This document shows positions 53,762 through 62,563 of a stretch of 64,000 nucleotides of DNA, piece by piece. Position numbers and translations under genes: made by a program. The DNA is from Streptomyces fumigatiscleroticus (GTDB taxonomy: Bacteria > Actinomycetota > Actinomycetes > Streptomycetales > Streptomycetaceae), in NCBI RefSeq assembly GCF_014647975.1, contig NZ_BMQF01000002.1, positions 682,001 through 746,000 on the forward strand, given 5' to 3'. Every line of letters starts with the position of its first letter. Position 1 is the stretch's first letter. The notes beneath the pieces are model-generated. The model had not been told where the DNA came from. It saw nothing but the letters and a program-made list of their open reading frames with translations, and did not search any database.

Positions 53762-54598
53762 TCAGGCGTACAGGGCGCCGCTCGGCCGGTGCTCGGACAT
53801 CGCGAGCGTCTTCGAGGTGGCGAGGGCGCGGATGACGGAGTCGAGCCCCTCCCCGTGGTGCAGGAGCCGGACCGTGAACGCGAGCGTGGCGACGTCGGTT
53901 CCGAGGGGCCGCAGGACGCGGTCGGGCTCGCTCCAGCACAGGACCGCTCCGGTGGCACCGTCGACGACGAGGTGCGTGTCCTCCATCAGTTGCCCGATAC
54001 GGATCAGCCGGGATGCCGACGCGGGGAGTTCAACCGCCGCCGCGAAGCGGTCGGGGTGCTCCTCCGCGCCGTACTCGTAGTACTCGGGCAGGGTCGGCAG
54101 CGGTATGTCGGTGTCCAGCCGGATCAGGTGGCCGTCCTCGGGGAGGCCGGTCTCCGACAGGAAGCGCCGCGTCGGCCCGTGCGTGAGCGTCGGCGGGAAG
54201 TCGACCTCCTCGAAGCGCACGACGTCACCGGCGCCGAACCCGTCGTCCCAGGAGAAGTGGCTGATCAGCGCGGCGATCAGCCGGTACGGCGATATGTCGG
54301 CCGCCGGGCACGGAGTCGTGGCCGCCGCCAGCCGCAGCAGCGACTCCTGGGGGGCAGACAGCCTCGCCGGGCCCGGTCCCGGGCCTGTGGTGCAGCCGAG
54401 GATCATGGATTCCAGGTCGCTGTCCAAGGTGCGCACAGCGCCGGCCACCAGTTGGTCGCGCAGTTGCCGCGCGAGCCGCCCCGCGGCGGCGGTCAGCTGC
54501 GCCAGCCGCCGCAGGCGGGCCTCCTCCCGGGGCGTGCCGAGACCCGGGTGCAGGAACGTGACCGTCCCGCTGCCCGCCACCGTCGTGCCCGTGCTCAT
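53762..54598 (-). CDS. SUKH-4-like immunity family protein
   Basis: This 278-residue soluble protein ends with a domain resembling the SUKH-4 (SMI1/KNR4-like) immunity fold: FLSETGLPEDGHLIRLDTDIPLPTLPEYYEYG, then a strand LIRIGQLMEDTHLVVDGATGAVLCWSEP and a last helix with LGTDVATLAFTVRLL. The first 110 residues are an unassigned helical region. No polymorphic toxin gene adjoins it, so it may be a stand-alone paralogue. Family assignment is moderate. Confidence 0.6.
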   Translation of the reverse strand: MSTGTTVAGSGTVTFLHPGLGTPREEARLRRLAQLTAAAGRLARQLRDQLVAGAVRTLDSDLESMILGCTTGPGPGPARLSAPQESLLRLAAATTPCPAADISPYRLIAALISHFSWDDGFGAGDVVRFEEVDFPPTLTHGPTRRFLSETGLPEDGHLIRLDTDIPLPTLPEYYEYGAEEHPDRFAAAVELPASASRLIRIGQLMEDTHLVVDGATGAVLCWSEPDRVLRPLGTDVATLAFTVRLLHHGEGLDSVIRALATSKTLAMSEHRPSGALYA

Positions 54599-54792
54599 GG
54601 CGTCCCCCGCGCGCGTGTTCTTCCCCGTTGCGTTGATCTTCGGCTCGGCTCACCGAACCGGGGGGCATCGCGCATCGGCGCGACGGTCCCCCCACTGATC
54701 GGAACAGTACGCGCCACCACTGACAACGCCCCACACAATAAGACGCGATCACGCCGCCCCGCGTTGCCCCGCCACCGGGACGGAGTGGGCCG

Positions 54793-57102
54793 TCAGGACG
54801 GCTGGGTCACCACCGCCGCCTGCGGGCGGATCGGGAGCCGGTTGACCGGGCGGCCCGTCGCCGCGCGCACCGCGGAGGCGATCGCCGCCGGTGAGGTCAC
54901 CACCGGTACCGCGCTGACCGCCTTCGCGCCGAAGGGGGCGACCACGTCGCGCTCCTCGACCAGCTTGACGATCTGGATGTCGGGGGTGTCCAGGGCCGTC
55001 GGCAACGCGTAGCCCGTCAGGTCCGGGTGGCGGATCAGGCCGCGCGGCGTGCGGAGGTTCTCCGTCAGCGCGATGCCCACGCCCTGGGTGACGCCCGCCT
55101 CGATACGGGCGGCCAGCTGGGCCGGGTTGAGCACGCGGCCCACGTCCTGGGCGACGGCCAGTTCCACGACCCGTACCGAGCCGATCTCGATGTCGACGTC
55201 CACCACCGCGCGGATGGCGCAGAAGGACATGCCCACGAACGCGTCGCCCTGGCCGGACTCGTCCAGCGGCTCGGTGGGGTGGGGCCGGCACTGCGCCGTG
55301 GCCCACAGTTCCTTGCCGTCCATCGCCTCGGTGACCGTGGTGGACAGGACCCCGTCGTAGGAGGTGATCTTGCCGTCGGTGATCTGGAGCAGCTCGGTCG
55401 ACATGCCGAACTTGTGCGCCAGGGGCTGGAGGAGCTGGGTGCGGACCATCTTGGCGGCCCGTTCCACCGCGCCGCCGGACACCCAGGTGTGCCGGCCGCG
55501 GCAGCCCGCGCCCGCCGGGGGCTGGTCGGTGTCGACCGGCGCCACGTGGACTTCCTCGATGCCCAGCGTCTCCTGCACGATCTGCCGGGCCAGCGTGGCG
55601 AAGCCCTGGCCGGTCTCGACGGCGGCGCACAGCACCGTCGCCACCCCGTCCTGGACCTTCACGGTCGCCGTGGAGACCTCGTCCGCGCCCTCCGCGCCGA
55701 GCATGTGCACCATGCCGATGCCGTAGCCGACGCCCCGGCGCACCGCGCCCGGTTCGCCCGCGCCCTCGGGGCCGCCGGGCAGCAGCCACTCCTCCTCGGG
55801 GGTGTCCTTGGGCAGGGCGGGCAGCGGGAAGTCGCGTACCGCCTGGAGGAGTTCGGCCACCGGGGCGGGACAGGTGACCGTCTGGCCGGTCGGCAGGACG
55901 TCACCGGTCGCCATGACGTTGCGCAGGCGCAGCTCCGCCGGGTCGGCACCGAGCTTCTTGGCCAGCTTGTCCATCTGCGCCTCGTAGGCGGCGCACACCT
56001 GCATGGCGCCCTCGCCGCGCACATGGCCGGAGGGCGGGTTGTTGGTGCGGACCGCCCAGCCCTCGATGAAGGCGTTCGGGACGACGTACGGCCCGCAGGC
56101 GAACGCCACCGCGGCGGCCAGGGCCTCGGAGGACGTGTCGGCGTAGGCGCCCGCGTCGAGCAGGATCTGCGCCTCGACCTTCACCAGCCTGCCCTCGGCG
56201 TCCGCGTGGTGGCGGTAGCGCAGGAGGGTGGGGTGGCGGTGGGCGTGGCCGAGGAAGGACTCTTCGCGCGTCGCGGTGAGCTTCACCGGGCAGCCGGTCT
56301 TCATCGCGAGCAGGCCGAGCGGGAGCTGGAAGCCCTGGTCCTCGCGGTCGGCGGTGGCGCCGGGCACACCGGTGACGACGATCTTCACCTGCTCGGGCGC
56401 CAGGCCGTAGCAGGCGGCGGCCGCGTCGCGGTCGGTGTGCGGGTCCGTCGACGCCAGATACAGCTCGACGCCGCCGTCCGGGCGCGGTACGGCCAGGCCG
56501 GCCTCGGCGCCGATCGGGGCGGGATCCTGGCGGCCGATGCGGTACAGGCCCTCCACGACGACCTCGCCGACCGCCTCCGGGTCGCCGTGTCTGAGCGGGA
56601 TGTGCCGGATCAGATTGCCGTCGGGATGCAGGGGCTCGGCCTCGAAGGCCTGCTCCGGGTCGGTGACCGGGTCGAGCACCTCGTACTCGACGATGACGGC
56701 GGCGGCGGCCATCCGCGCGGTGTCCGGGTGGTCGGCGGCGACGGCGGCGATCGGCTCGCCGTGGTGGCGTACGACGTCGGAGGCGAAGACCGGGCGGTCG
56801 GCCCGGCCGCGCCCGTGGAACGGGGTGCCGGGCACGTCCTCGTGCGTGACGACGGCGCGTACGCCGGGCATCTCGCGCGCGTGGGTGGTGTCGATGGACA
56901 CGATGCGCGCGTGCGGGTGCGGGGAGCGCAGCACGGCCGCCCAGAGCAGGCCCTCGGCCCACAGGTCGGCGGCGTAGGGGAAGGTGCCCTCCGTCTTGGC
57001 ACGGGCGTCGGCGGCCGGCAGGGAGGCGCCGATGCCGTGCGTGATCTCCTCGGGGGCGGGTAGGGCCTCCGCGGCCTGTGCCGTGGCGGCTTCGTTGCTC
57101 AC
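54793..57102 (-). CDS. Xanthine dehydrogenase-family molybdopterin-binding subunit, non-canonical
   Basis: This 769-residue large subunit of a molybdenum hydroxylase follows the family plan (GASLPAADARAKTEGTFPYAADLW start, RADRPVFASDVVRHHGEPIAAVAADHPDTARMAAA hammerhead). Yet key motifs are altered. The Moco-site GGGFGGKE appears as GATADREDQGFQ, and the catalytic GEPP Glu region is KAVSAVPVVTSP with no Glu. The start GTG 57102 overlaps the Fe-S gene by 4 bp. It may be a distinct oxidase or an inactive paralogue; xanthine as substrate is doubtful. Confidence 0.85.
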   Translation of the reverse strand: MSNEAATAQAAEALPAPEEITHGIGASLPAADARAKTEGTFPYAADLWAEGLLWAAVLRSPHPHARIVSIDTTHAREMPGVRAVVTHEDVPGTPFHGRGRADRPVFASDVVRHHGEPIAAVAADHPDTARMAAAAVIVEYEVLDPVTDPEQAFEAEPLHPDGNLIRHIPLRHGDPEAVGEVVVEGLYRIGRQDPAPIGAEAGLAVPRPDGGVELYLASTDPHTDRDAAAACYGLAPEQVKIVVTGVPGATADREDQGFQLPLGLLAMKTGCPVKLTATREESFLGHAHRHPTLLRYRHHADAEGRLVKVEAQILLDAGAYADTSSEALAAAVAFACGPYVVPNAFIEGWAVRTNNPPSGHVRGEGAMQVCAAYEAQMDKLAKKLGADPAELRLRNVMATGDVLPTGQTVTCPAPVAELLQAVRDFPLPALPKDTPEEEWLLPGGPEGAGEPGAVRRGVGYGIGMVHMLGAEGADEVSTATVKVQDGVATVLCAAVETGQGFATLARQIVQETLGIEEVHVAPVDTDQPPAGAGCRGRHTWVSGGAVERAAKMVRTQLLQPLAHKFGMSTELLQITDGKITSYDGVLSTTVTEAMDGKELWATAQCRPHPTEPLDESGQGDAFVGMSFCAIRAVVDVDIEIGSVRVVELAVAQDVGRVLNPAQLAARIEAGVTQGVGIALTENLRTPRGLIRHPDLTGYALPTALDTPDIQIVKLVEERDVVAPFGAKAVSAVPVVTSPAAIASAVRAATGRPVNRLPIRPQAAVVTQPS

Positions 57103-59114
57103 GCCTGGCCTCCGTCCTGGCCGTAGGGCTGGTCATGCGGTCCCGGTGACGGCGCCGAGCCGGGCGACTCGAACGCCGAGAAGGTGACGCCGCCGTCCCC
57201 CGGTCCCGCCTGGTGGGGGATCCGGGGCTCCTCGCCGTCCGAGTCGGCCGCCGCGTGGGCCGCGCGCTCCCCGACGACCTCCTGCACGGCCCGCAGCACG
57301 CCCCGGTAGCCCGAGCAGCGGCACAGGTTGCCGCACAGGGCCTGGCGGGCCTCCAGTTCGGTCGGCGCCGGGTTGCCCTCCAGGAGGTCGTGCACGGTCA
57401 TCGCCATGCCCGGCACGCAGAAGCCGCACTGCACCGCGCCGCACCGGGCGAGCGCGCGCTGCACGTCCGACGGCTGCCCGTCCGTGGCCAGTCCCTCGAC
57501 CGTACGGACCTCGCTGCCGGCGGCGGTGACCGCGGGCACCAGGCAGGAGGCGACCAGCCGCCCGTCGACCTGCACGTTGCACGCGCCGCACTCGCCCTGC
57601 GAGCAGCCGTCCTTGGCGCCCGCGAGACCGAGCCGCTCGCGCAGCACGTACAGCAGCGACTCGCCGATCCAGGCGTCGGTGACGGGGCGGTCGGTGCCGT
57701 TGACCCGCAGGACGTAGGAGGCGAGCGGGTGCTCGTCGCCCGGTCCGGCGGGCGCCGGGCCGGAGTCCGGTTCCTGCCGCGGTCCGGTCTCCGGGTCGGC
57801 CGGGTCGGCCGGGTCGGCGGAGGCGGCCACCGCGGGCTCGTCCGGGGCCGGTGCGGCCTCGTCCGGGGCCGGTGCGGCCTCGTCGGGGGCGGGGCCGGTC
57901 TCGTCGGGAGCGGGGCCGGTCTCCTCCGCGGCCGGTGCGGTCTCCTCCGGAGCCGGTGCGGTCTCCTGCGGAGCCGGTGCGGTCGCTTCCGGGGCGGTCC
58001 CCTCCGGGGCGGTGGAGCCGTCAGGCGTGACGGGCTCTTCAGCGGCCGTCGGGGCGGTCTCCGCGTCCGGGGCCGCGGGGGGCTGCGCCGGTGCCTCAGC
58101 GGGGCTCTCAGCCGCCTCCACGGCCTCACCGGCGGCCTCGGCCGTCCCGCCGGGCCCGGGAGCCTCCGGCAGCACGCCCGCGGGGGGTTCGGCGTACGGC
58201 GGGGCGGGGTGTTCCGGCGCGGGCGCCTGCACGGGCTGCTGCTCGTACGGGTGCCCGGGCAGCGGCTGCTCGCCGGGGTGGTGCGCGGGCTGCCCGTGCG
58301 CGGGTCCGGCGTCCGCCGGCTGAGCGGGGGTCCCGTGTCCCCACGGCTGACCGGCCGCCTGGGTCGCCCAAGGGGCGGGCGCGCCGCCGGGCAGGGTGGC
58401 CGGCGGGGTGCCGCCCCACTGCTCGACCAGCGACGACGTGGTGAACTCGCCCGACTCGTCCGGGAGGTCGCCGCCGGCGACGGGGATGGACCACTGGCCG
58501 GTCACGTCGTGGCCGGGCGCGGCGGCGGTCGCGGCCTCCTCCGCGGCGGCGGCCTCCTCGAAGTTCCACTGGCCGGTGGCGCCGGGCTGGTACGTGAACC
58601 GGTCGTGCCCGGTGTGCGGCTGTCCGGTGTGCTGCTGCCCGGTGTGCTGCTGCCCGGAGTCCGGGCCCGTCCGCGGGTCCGGGTACGGCGGCTCCGCCTG
58701 ACGGTCGTGCCCCTGCTGCGCGGCGTACGGGTCCTGCTGCCCGCCGGACAGGTGCGCGGCGTGCTGCCCGGCGTCCGCGTACGGATGCTGCTGCTGCGGA
58801 TGCGCGTGCGGCTGCGCGTGCCCGGCGTCCGGGTCCTGCCACTGGGCGCCGTCGACGGGCGCGGACGGCACCGACCAGGTGCCGGTGGCCGCGGGGTCGG
58901 TGCCGGCGGTGGTGGCGGGGGTGACCGTTATGGGCGGCGGGACGTAGCCGTGGCCCGGCGCGGCGAGCGGGCTGTCGGCGGCCAGGAGGGCGTCGACGCC
59001 CCCCTCGGGGAGTTGCACGAAGGCGGTGGCGCCGTCGTCGTAGTCGCCCTGGGGCAGCGGGTCCCAGCGTCCGCCGCCCTGGGGCGTGTCCTCTCCGTGC
59101 CGGTCGTCGGTCAC
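57099..59114 (-). CDS. (2Fe-2S) subunit of the molybdenum hydroxylase with a 460-residue N-terminal extension
   Basis: This is a 671-residue protein from GTG 59114. The C-terminal 210 residues form a normal CoxS-type unit: plant-ferredoxin ligands CSQGECGAC...C and the second cluster set CGFC plus CGNLCRC. Residues 1-460 are disordered, rich in Pro, Gln, His, Ala and Glu, with repeats of the PAPDE/ETAPA kind. Three short motifs there read TGTW or TGQW (about residues 77, 180 and 205). Family members are usually about 160-200 residues long. It is coupled by GTGA overlaps at both ends. Confidence 0.86.
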   Translation of the reverse strand: MTDDRHGEDTPQGGGRWDPLPQGDYDDGATAFVQLPEGGVDALLAADSPLAAPGHGYVPPPITVTPATTAGTDPAATGTWSVPSAPVDGAQWQDPDAGHAQPHAHPQQQHPYADAGQHAAHLSGGQQDPYAAQQGHDRQAEPPYPDPRTGPDSGQQHTGQQHTGQPHTGHDRFTYQPGATGQWNFEEAAAAEEAATAAAPGHDVTGQWSIPVAGGDLPDESGEFTTSSLVEQWGGTPPATLPGGAPAPWATQAAGQPWGHGTPAQPADAGPAHGQPAHHPGEQPLPGHPYEQQPVQAPAPEHPAPPYAEPPAGVLPEAPGPGGTAEAAGEAVEAAESPAEAPAQPPAAPDAETAPTAAEEPVTPDGSTAPEGTAPEATAPAPQETAPAPEETAPAAEETGPAPDETGPAPDEAAPAPDEAAPAPDEPAVAASADPADPADPETGPRQEPDSGPAPAGPGDEHPLASYVLRVNGTDRPVTDAWIGESLLYVLRERLGLAGAKDGCSQGECGACNVQVDGRLVASCLVPAVTAAGSEVRTVEGLATDGQPSDVQRALARCGAVQCGFCVPGMAMTVHDLLEGNPAPTELEARQALCGNLCRCSGYRGVLRAVQEVVGERAAHAAADSDGEEPRIPHQAGPGDGGVTFSAFESPGSAPSPGPHDQPYGQDGGQA

Positions 59115-60004
59115 GACAGCGCCCTCCCCAGTGCTCGTCGGGCCAGCGCGGCGACGGTGCGCCGCAGGTGCAGTACGGCGGGCGGAAGCGGTGACAGGGA
59201 TCCGTCCTCGGCCGGGGCCGGGTCCGGGATGCAGGCCGCGGCGACGTACTCGCCGAAGGCGCCGAGCGCCTCGGGGACGATCGTGCGGTTGTTGTCCCAG
59301 TCGATGAGCTGGGCGACCCACTGCTCCGCCTCCAGAGGGCGCAGCGGCATCGGCGCTATGGCGCCGACGGCGCACCTGACCCCGCGCCGGGCGGGGTCGA
59401 GGACCAGCGCGACGGACGCGACGGCGCGTCCGGGCCCGGTGCGGCCGGTCGCCTTCAGGAAGACCTGCGGCGCGTGCAGCAGCGGCACGCGCACGTAGCC
59501 GATGAGTTCGCCGCCGCGCAGCATGTCCATGCCGGCCAGCAGATGCGACACCGGGATCTCCCGGCGGGCTCCGCCCGGGCCCGCGATGACCAGCGTCGCC
59601 TCCAGGGCGGCCAGCACCGGCAGCGCGTCGCCGGTGGGGGCGGCCGTGGCGATGTTGCCGCCCAGGGTGCCCGCGTTGCGGATCTGCGGCGGGCCGGCGG
59701 CGCGCGCGGCGGCCGCGAGCGCCGGGATCAGGGCGGCGAAGTCGGGGCGGCCCATGCGCGCGTGCGTCAGACCCGCGCCGAGCAGCGCGTGCCCGTCCTG
59801 GTACTGCCAGCCGCGGATCTCGCTGATCCGCCCGAGGCCGACCAGCGCGGCGGGCCTGAGCTGCCCGGAGTTCACGGAGGTCATCAGATCGGTGCCGCCC
59901 GCCACCGGAACGGCGGTGGGCATGGCGCCCAGCGCCGCCACCGCCTCGTCCAGTGTCGTGGGCAGCGTGACGGCCTGCGCCGCCTGCGGTGCGTGCGTGG
60001 TCAA
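59111..60004 (-). CDS. FAD-binding subunit of the molybdenum hydroxylase
   Basis: This 297-residue CoxM-like flavoprotein is the first gene of the operon. FAD motifs are VPVAGGTDLMTSVNSGQLRPAALVGLGRI and IRNAGTLGGNIATAAPTGDALPVLAAL; a C-terminal CoxM helical domain follows. The start at TTG 60004 is preceded by an AGGGGCAG site. It overlaps the Fe-S gene by 4 bp. The operon order FAD, Fe-S, Mo is typical. Confidence 0.87.
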   Translation of the reverse strand: MTTHAPQAAQAVTLPTTLDEAVAALGAMPTAVPVAGGTDLMTSVNSGQLRPAALVGLGRISEIRGWQYQDGHALLGAGLTHARMGRPDFAALIPALAAAARAAGPPQIRNAGTLGGNIATAAPTGDALPVLAALEATLVIAGPGGARREIPVSHLLAGMDMLRGGELIGYVRVPLLHAPQVFLKATGRTGPGRAVASVALVLDPARRGVRCAVGAIAPMPLRPLEAEQWVAQLIDWDNNRTIVPEALGAFGEYVAAACIPDPAPAEDGSLSPLPPAVLHLRRTVAALARRALGRALS

Positions 60005-60297
60005 ACCGGCTGCCCCTTCCCGCTGCCCCACCTGGTCCCACCTGTGCTGCCGTACGGTACGTGCTGACAGGGCGGACGTGGCAACTCTGGCACATCTTCG
60101 CAGGGCCCGAACGCGGGGGTCCGCTAGGAGGCATTCGCCCACCTCATCGGCGAGATAGACCGTTTTGACACGACATCACCGACGTGGGTGAATCGGTACT
60201 TCTGCGTGACGTGTGTACCTTTTTTCCGCAGCGTGTTCGAGGCGCGCGGCGGCTAGGCCCTGTCGCCGCCAGGCAGGCGGGAATTCGACGACAGGGC
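60005..60297. other. Region upstream of the FAD subunit
   Basis: This 293-bp stretch holds the promoter of the molybdenum-hydroxylase operon. An AT-richer part lies at 60160-60225 (with a CCTTTTTTCC run). The element at 60253-60301 is described separately. No gene is seen. Confidence 0.4.
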
Positions 60298-60301
60298 CTA
60301 G
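60253..60301. mobile_element. Possible MITE-like palindrome flanked by CTAG (or terminator)
   Basis: A 13-bp perfect inverted repeat CTAGGCCCTGTCG/CGACAGGGCCTAG encloses 23 nt, within which CCGCC/GGCGG forms an inner stem. Each end is a CTAG tetranucleotide, so the terminal repeat proper could be GCCCTGTCG with a CTAG target duplication. The right end coincides with the stop codon of the GH20 gene. A plain transcription terminator is an equally good reading. Confidence 0.5.
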
Positions 60302-61944
60302 CGGACCGGCGGTGGGCCGTCGATCGGGCGGCCGGGGACGCCGGGACGCCGCTGCCACGGCAGCGGCCCGGTGGGCGGCCGGTAGGCGACCCCCAGGGCG
60401 TCAAGTCGCCGGTAGTGGGCGGCCATCCGCCGCTCGAAGCCGGCGAAGTCCCGTTCCGGCGGGGCGGGCAGCGCGCTCCAGACGACCTCGGCGAAGGCCG
60501 CGAGCCTCGGGAACACCTGGTAGTCGACGCGCGAACGGTCCTCCATCACCTCCGTCCAGACGTTGGCCTGCGCGCCCAGTACGCGCCCGGCCTCCTCGGC
60601 GGTCAGCTCCGGCGGTACCGGCTCGAACCGGTACACGTCCTCCAGGGTGCGCACAAACCCGATCGGCACCGGTTCGTCCGGGCCCGCGTCCTGGCGGTGG
60701 TCCAGGTAGACGTGCTGCTCGGGGCACATGATCACGTCGTGTCCGGCCCGGGCGGCCGCGACACCGCCGCCGTAGCCGCGCCAGGAGGACACCGTCGCGC
60801 CGGGCGCGAGCCCGCCCTGGAGGATCTCGTCCCAGCCGACGAGCCGGCGCCCGCGCGCGGTGAGCCACCGGTCGAAGTGCCCGATGAACCAGGCCTGCAA
60901 CCCGTCCTCGTCCCGAAGCCCGAGCTCCTTGATGCGGGCCTGCGCGGTGGGCGACCGCCGCCACTGGTCCTTCACGCATTCGTCACCCCCCACGTGGACG
61001 AACCGGGAGGGAAACAGCTCGAGGAGTTCTTCGAACACGCCCTCGTAGAAACGCAGGGTGTCGTCCGTGGGGGCGAGTACGTTCTCGGAGATCCCCCAGT
61101 TGTCCCAGACGGTGAGGGCGGTGGTGTCGACGACGTCGGTGTTGCCGAGTTCCGGATACGCGGCGATGGCGGCCTGGGAATGCCCGGGCACGTCGATTTC
61201 GGGGACGACGGCGATATGCCGTTCGGCGGCGTAGGCGACGATCTCCCGGATGTCGTCCTGCGTGTAGTGACCGCCGTGCGGCTTCTCCTCCCACAGCGGC
61301 GAGGCGCGGTGGCCGAACTTGGTCCGCGCCCGCCAGGAGCCGGTCTCCGTGAGCCTCGGGTACCGCCTGATCTCCACCCGCCATCCCTGGTCGTCCGTCA
61401 GATGGAGGTGGAGGACGTTGAGTTTGTGCGCGGCCATCAGATCGAGGTAGCGCAGGACGCCGTCCTTGGGCATGAAGTGCCGGGCCACGTCGAGCATCAG
61501 GCCGCGCCAGCGGAACCGGGGCGCGTCCTGGACGCGGACCCGCGGCAGCCGCCACCGCCGGCCGGGCAGCGGCGCGCGCCGGTGGGCGTCGGGCCCGAGC
61601 AGCTGCCGCAGCGTCTGGGCGCCCCAGAAGACCCCGGCGGGCCCGCCGCCCACGAGCTCCGCACCGGTCGGCGAGACGGTGAGACGGTAGCCCTCCTCGC
61701 CCAGTTCCCCGGCCACCGCCGGGTCGACGGAGAGGCGGATGACACCGGTGTCCCCGGTGTCCCCGGTGCCCCCGGTGCCCGCCGCCGGTGCGAGGGGAAG
61801 GCCGGTGGCCGCCGTCAGCGTGGAGCGCAGCCAGCGTTCCGTCCGTTCCGTACCGGCCTGTGCGGCCAGCCGGGTTCCGGCGTCCAGTTCGAAGAATTCG
61901 CTTCCGTGGACAGTCGCCTGTAGGGGCCCGGGAATCAGATCCAT
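60298..61944 (-). CDS. Beta-N-acetylhexosaminidase (glycoside hydrolase family 20)
   Basis: This 548-residue enzyme removes terminal GlcNAc or GalNAc from chitin-derived sugars. An N-terminal GH20b domain (VIRLSVDPAVAGELGEEGYRLTVSPTGAELVG) leads into the TIM barrel, with RFRWRGLMLDVARHFMP, LNVLHLHLTDDQGWRVEI, the catalytic Asp-Glu pair in RFVHVGGDECVKDQW, and WDEILQGGL. No signal peptide is present, so it is probably cytoplasmic and acts on imported oligomers. Its product feeds GlcNAc use, as does the PTS in this window; no DasR site is visible just upstream. Confidence 0.94.
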   Translation of the reverse strand: MDLIPGPLQATVHGSEFFELDAGTRLAAQAGTERTERWLRSTLTAATGLPLAPAAGTGGTGDTGDTGVIRLSVDPAVAGELGEEGYRLTVSPTGAELVGGGPAGVFWGAQTLRQLLGPDAHRRAPLPGRRWRLPRVRVQDAPRFRWRGLMLDVARHFMPKDGVLRYLDLMAAHKLNVLHLHLTDDQGWRVEIRRYPRLTETGSWRARTKFGHRASPLWEEKPHGGHYTQDDIREIVAYAAERHIAVVPEIDVPGHSQAAIAAYPELGNTDVVDTTALTVWDNWGISENVLAPTDDTLRFYEGVFEELLELFPSRFVHVGGDECVKDQWRRSPTAQARIKELGLRDEDGLQAWFIGHFDRWLTARGRRLVGWDEILQGGLAPGATVSSWRGYGGGVAAARAGHDVIMCPEQHVYLDHRQDAGPDEPVPIGFVRTLEDVYRFEPVPPELTAEEAGRVLGAQANVWTEVMEDRSRVDYQVFPRLAAFAEVVWSALPAPPERDFAGFERRMAAHYRRLDALGVAYRPPTGPLPWQRRPGVPGRPIDGPPPVR

Positions 61945-62251
61945 CGCGTCAGTCCTCTGCTTCTGCCGGAAATTCGATCAGCGCCGGCACCCGTCACGCC
62001 ATACCCGCGGGAAAGGGCCGCCACCGAAAAAAGCAGCCGGAAATTCCGCTCACACAACATTCACAGCATGGACAACGTGCACGACGCCTGAAGGCTAGGG
62101 ACCGGGTGAACGCGGCCACAAGAGGTGTCGGCCGCTTGGTGACCGCGCGGTGCACTCCGTGCAACGGCCGAACAGAACAAAGACCCCCGAAGCACGCCGA
62201 AGCGCGCCCGGGGGCCTCGCGGCCTCAGACCTCAGAACCTGAAGAGGGGTG
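61945..62251. other. Intergenic region between DUF3039 and GH20 genes
   Basis: This 307-bp region contains a probable terminator at about 62180-62217. That element is an imperfect stem AGACCCCCG/CGGGGGCCT with an inner GCACGC/GCGCGC hairpin and serves the DUF3039 gene. No gene is recognised; the GH20 promoter should lie at 61950-62100, which is AT-richer. Confidence 0.5.
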
Positions 62252-62533
62252 TTACTTGTCGCCGCCCTTGCCCTGGTCGCCGCCGGCGCCCATGGAGTCG
62301 TAGATCTCCTTGCACATGGGACACACGGGGTACTTCTTCGGGTCGCGGCCCGGAACCCAGACCTTGCCGCAGAGCGCCACGACGGGGGTGCCGTCGAGGG
62401 CGCTCGCCATGATCTTGTCCTTCTGGACGTAGTGGGCGAAGCGCTCGTGGTCGCCGTCGCCGTGGGACACCTGCGGCGTCGGCTCTACGAGGGTCCCCGT
62501 ACCAGTCCCGCGCTCGGGCTCAAGAGTGCTCAT
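62252..62533 (-). CDS. DUF3039 domain-containing protein
   Basis: This 93-residue actinobacterial protein opens MSTLEPERG and has the DUF3039 core: HERFAHYVQKDKIMASALDGTPVVALCGKVWVPGRDPKKYPVCPMCKEIYD in order. The Cys of ALCGKVW and the CPMC pair suggest a zinc ribbon. The function is unknown. It lies 30 bp downstream of yqgE on the same strand. Confidence 0.9.
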   Translation of the reverse strand: MSTLEPERGTGTGTLVEPTPQVSHGDGDHERFAHYVQKDKIMASALDGTPVVALCGKVWVPGRDPKKYPVCPMCKEIYDSMGAGGDQGKGGDK

Positions 62534-62563
62534 ACCAGCCAAGGGTACTGAAGCTCACACGCA

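Noticed and set aside
57213..59498. Long plus-strand frame (about 760 codons) opposite the Fe-S subunit gene
   Set aside because: Arg/Gly/Val-rich shadow; the minus strand encodes correct Fe-S ligand motifs.
61945..62100. DasR site upstream of the GH20 gene
   Set aside because: No TGGTCT-N-AGACCA-like sequence found by reading; nothing better than a half site.
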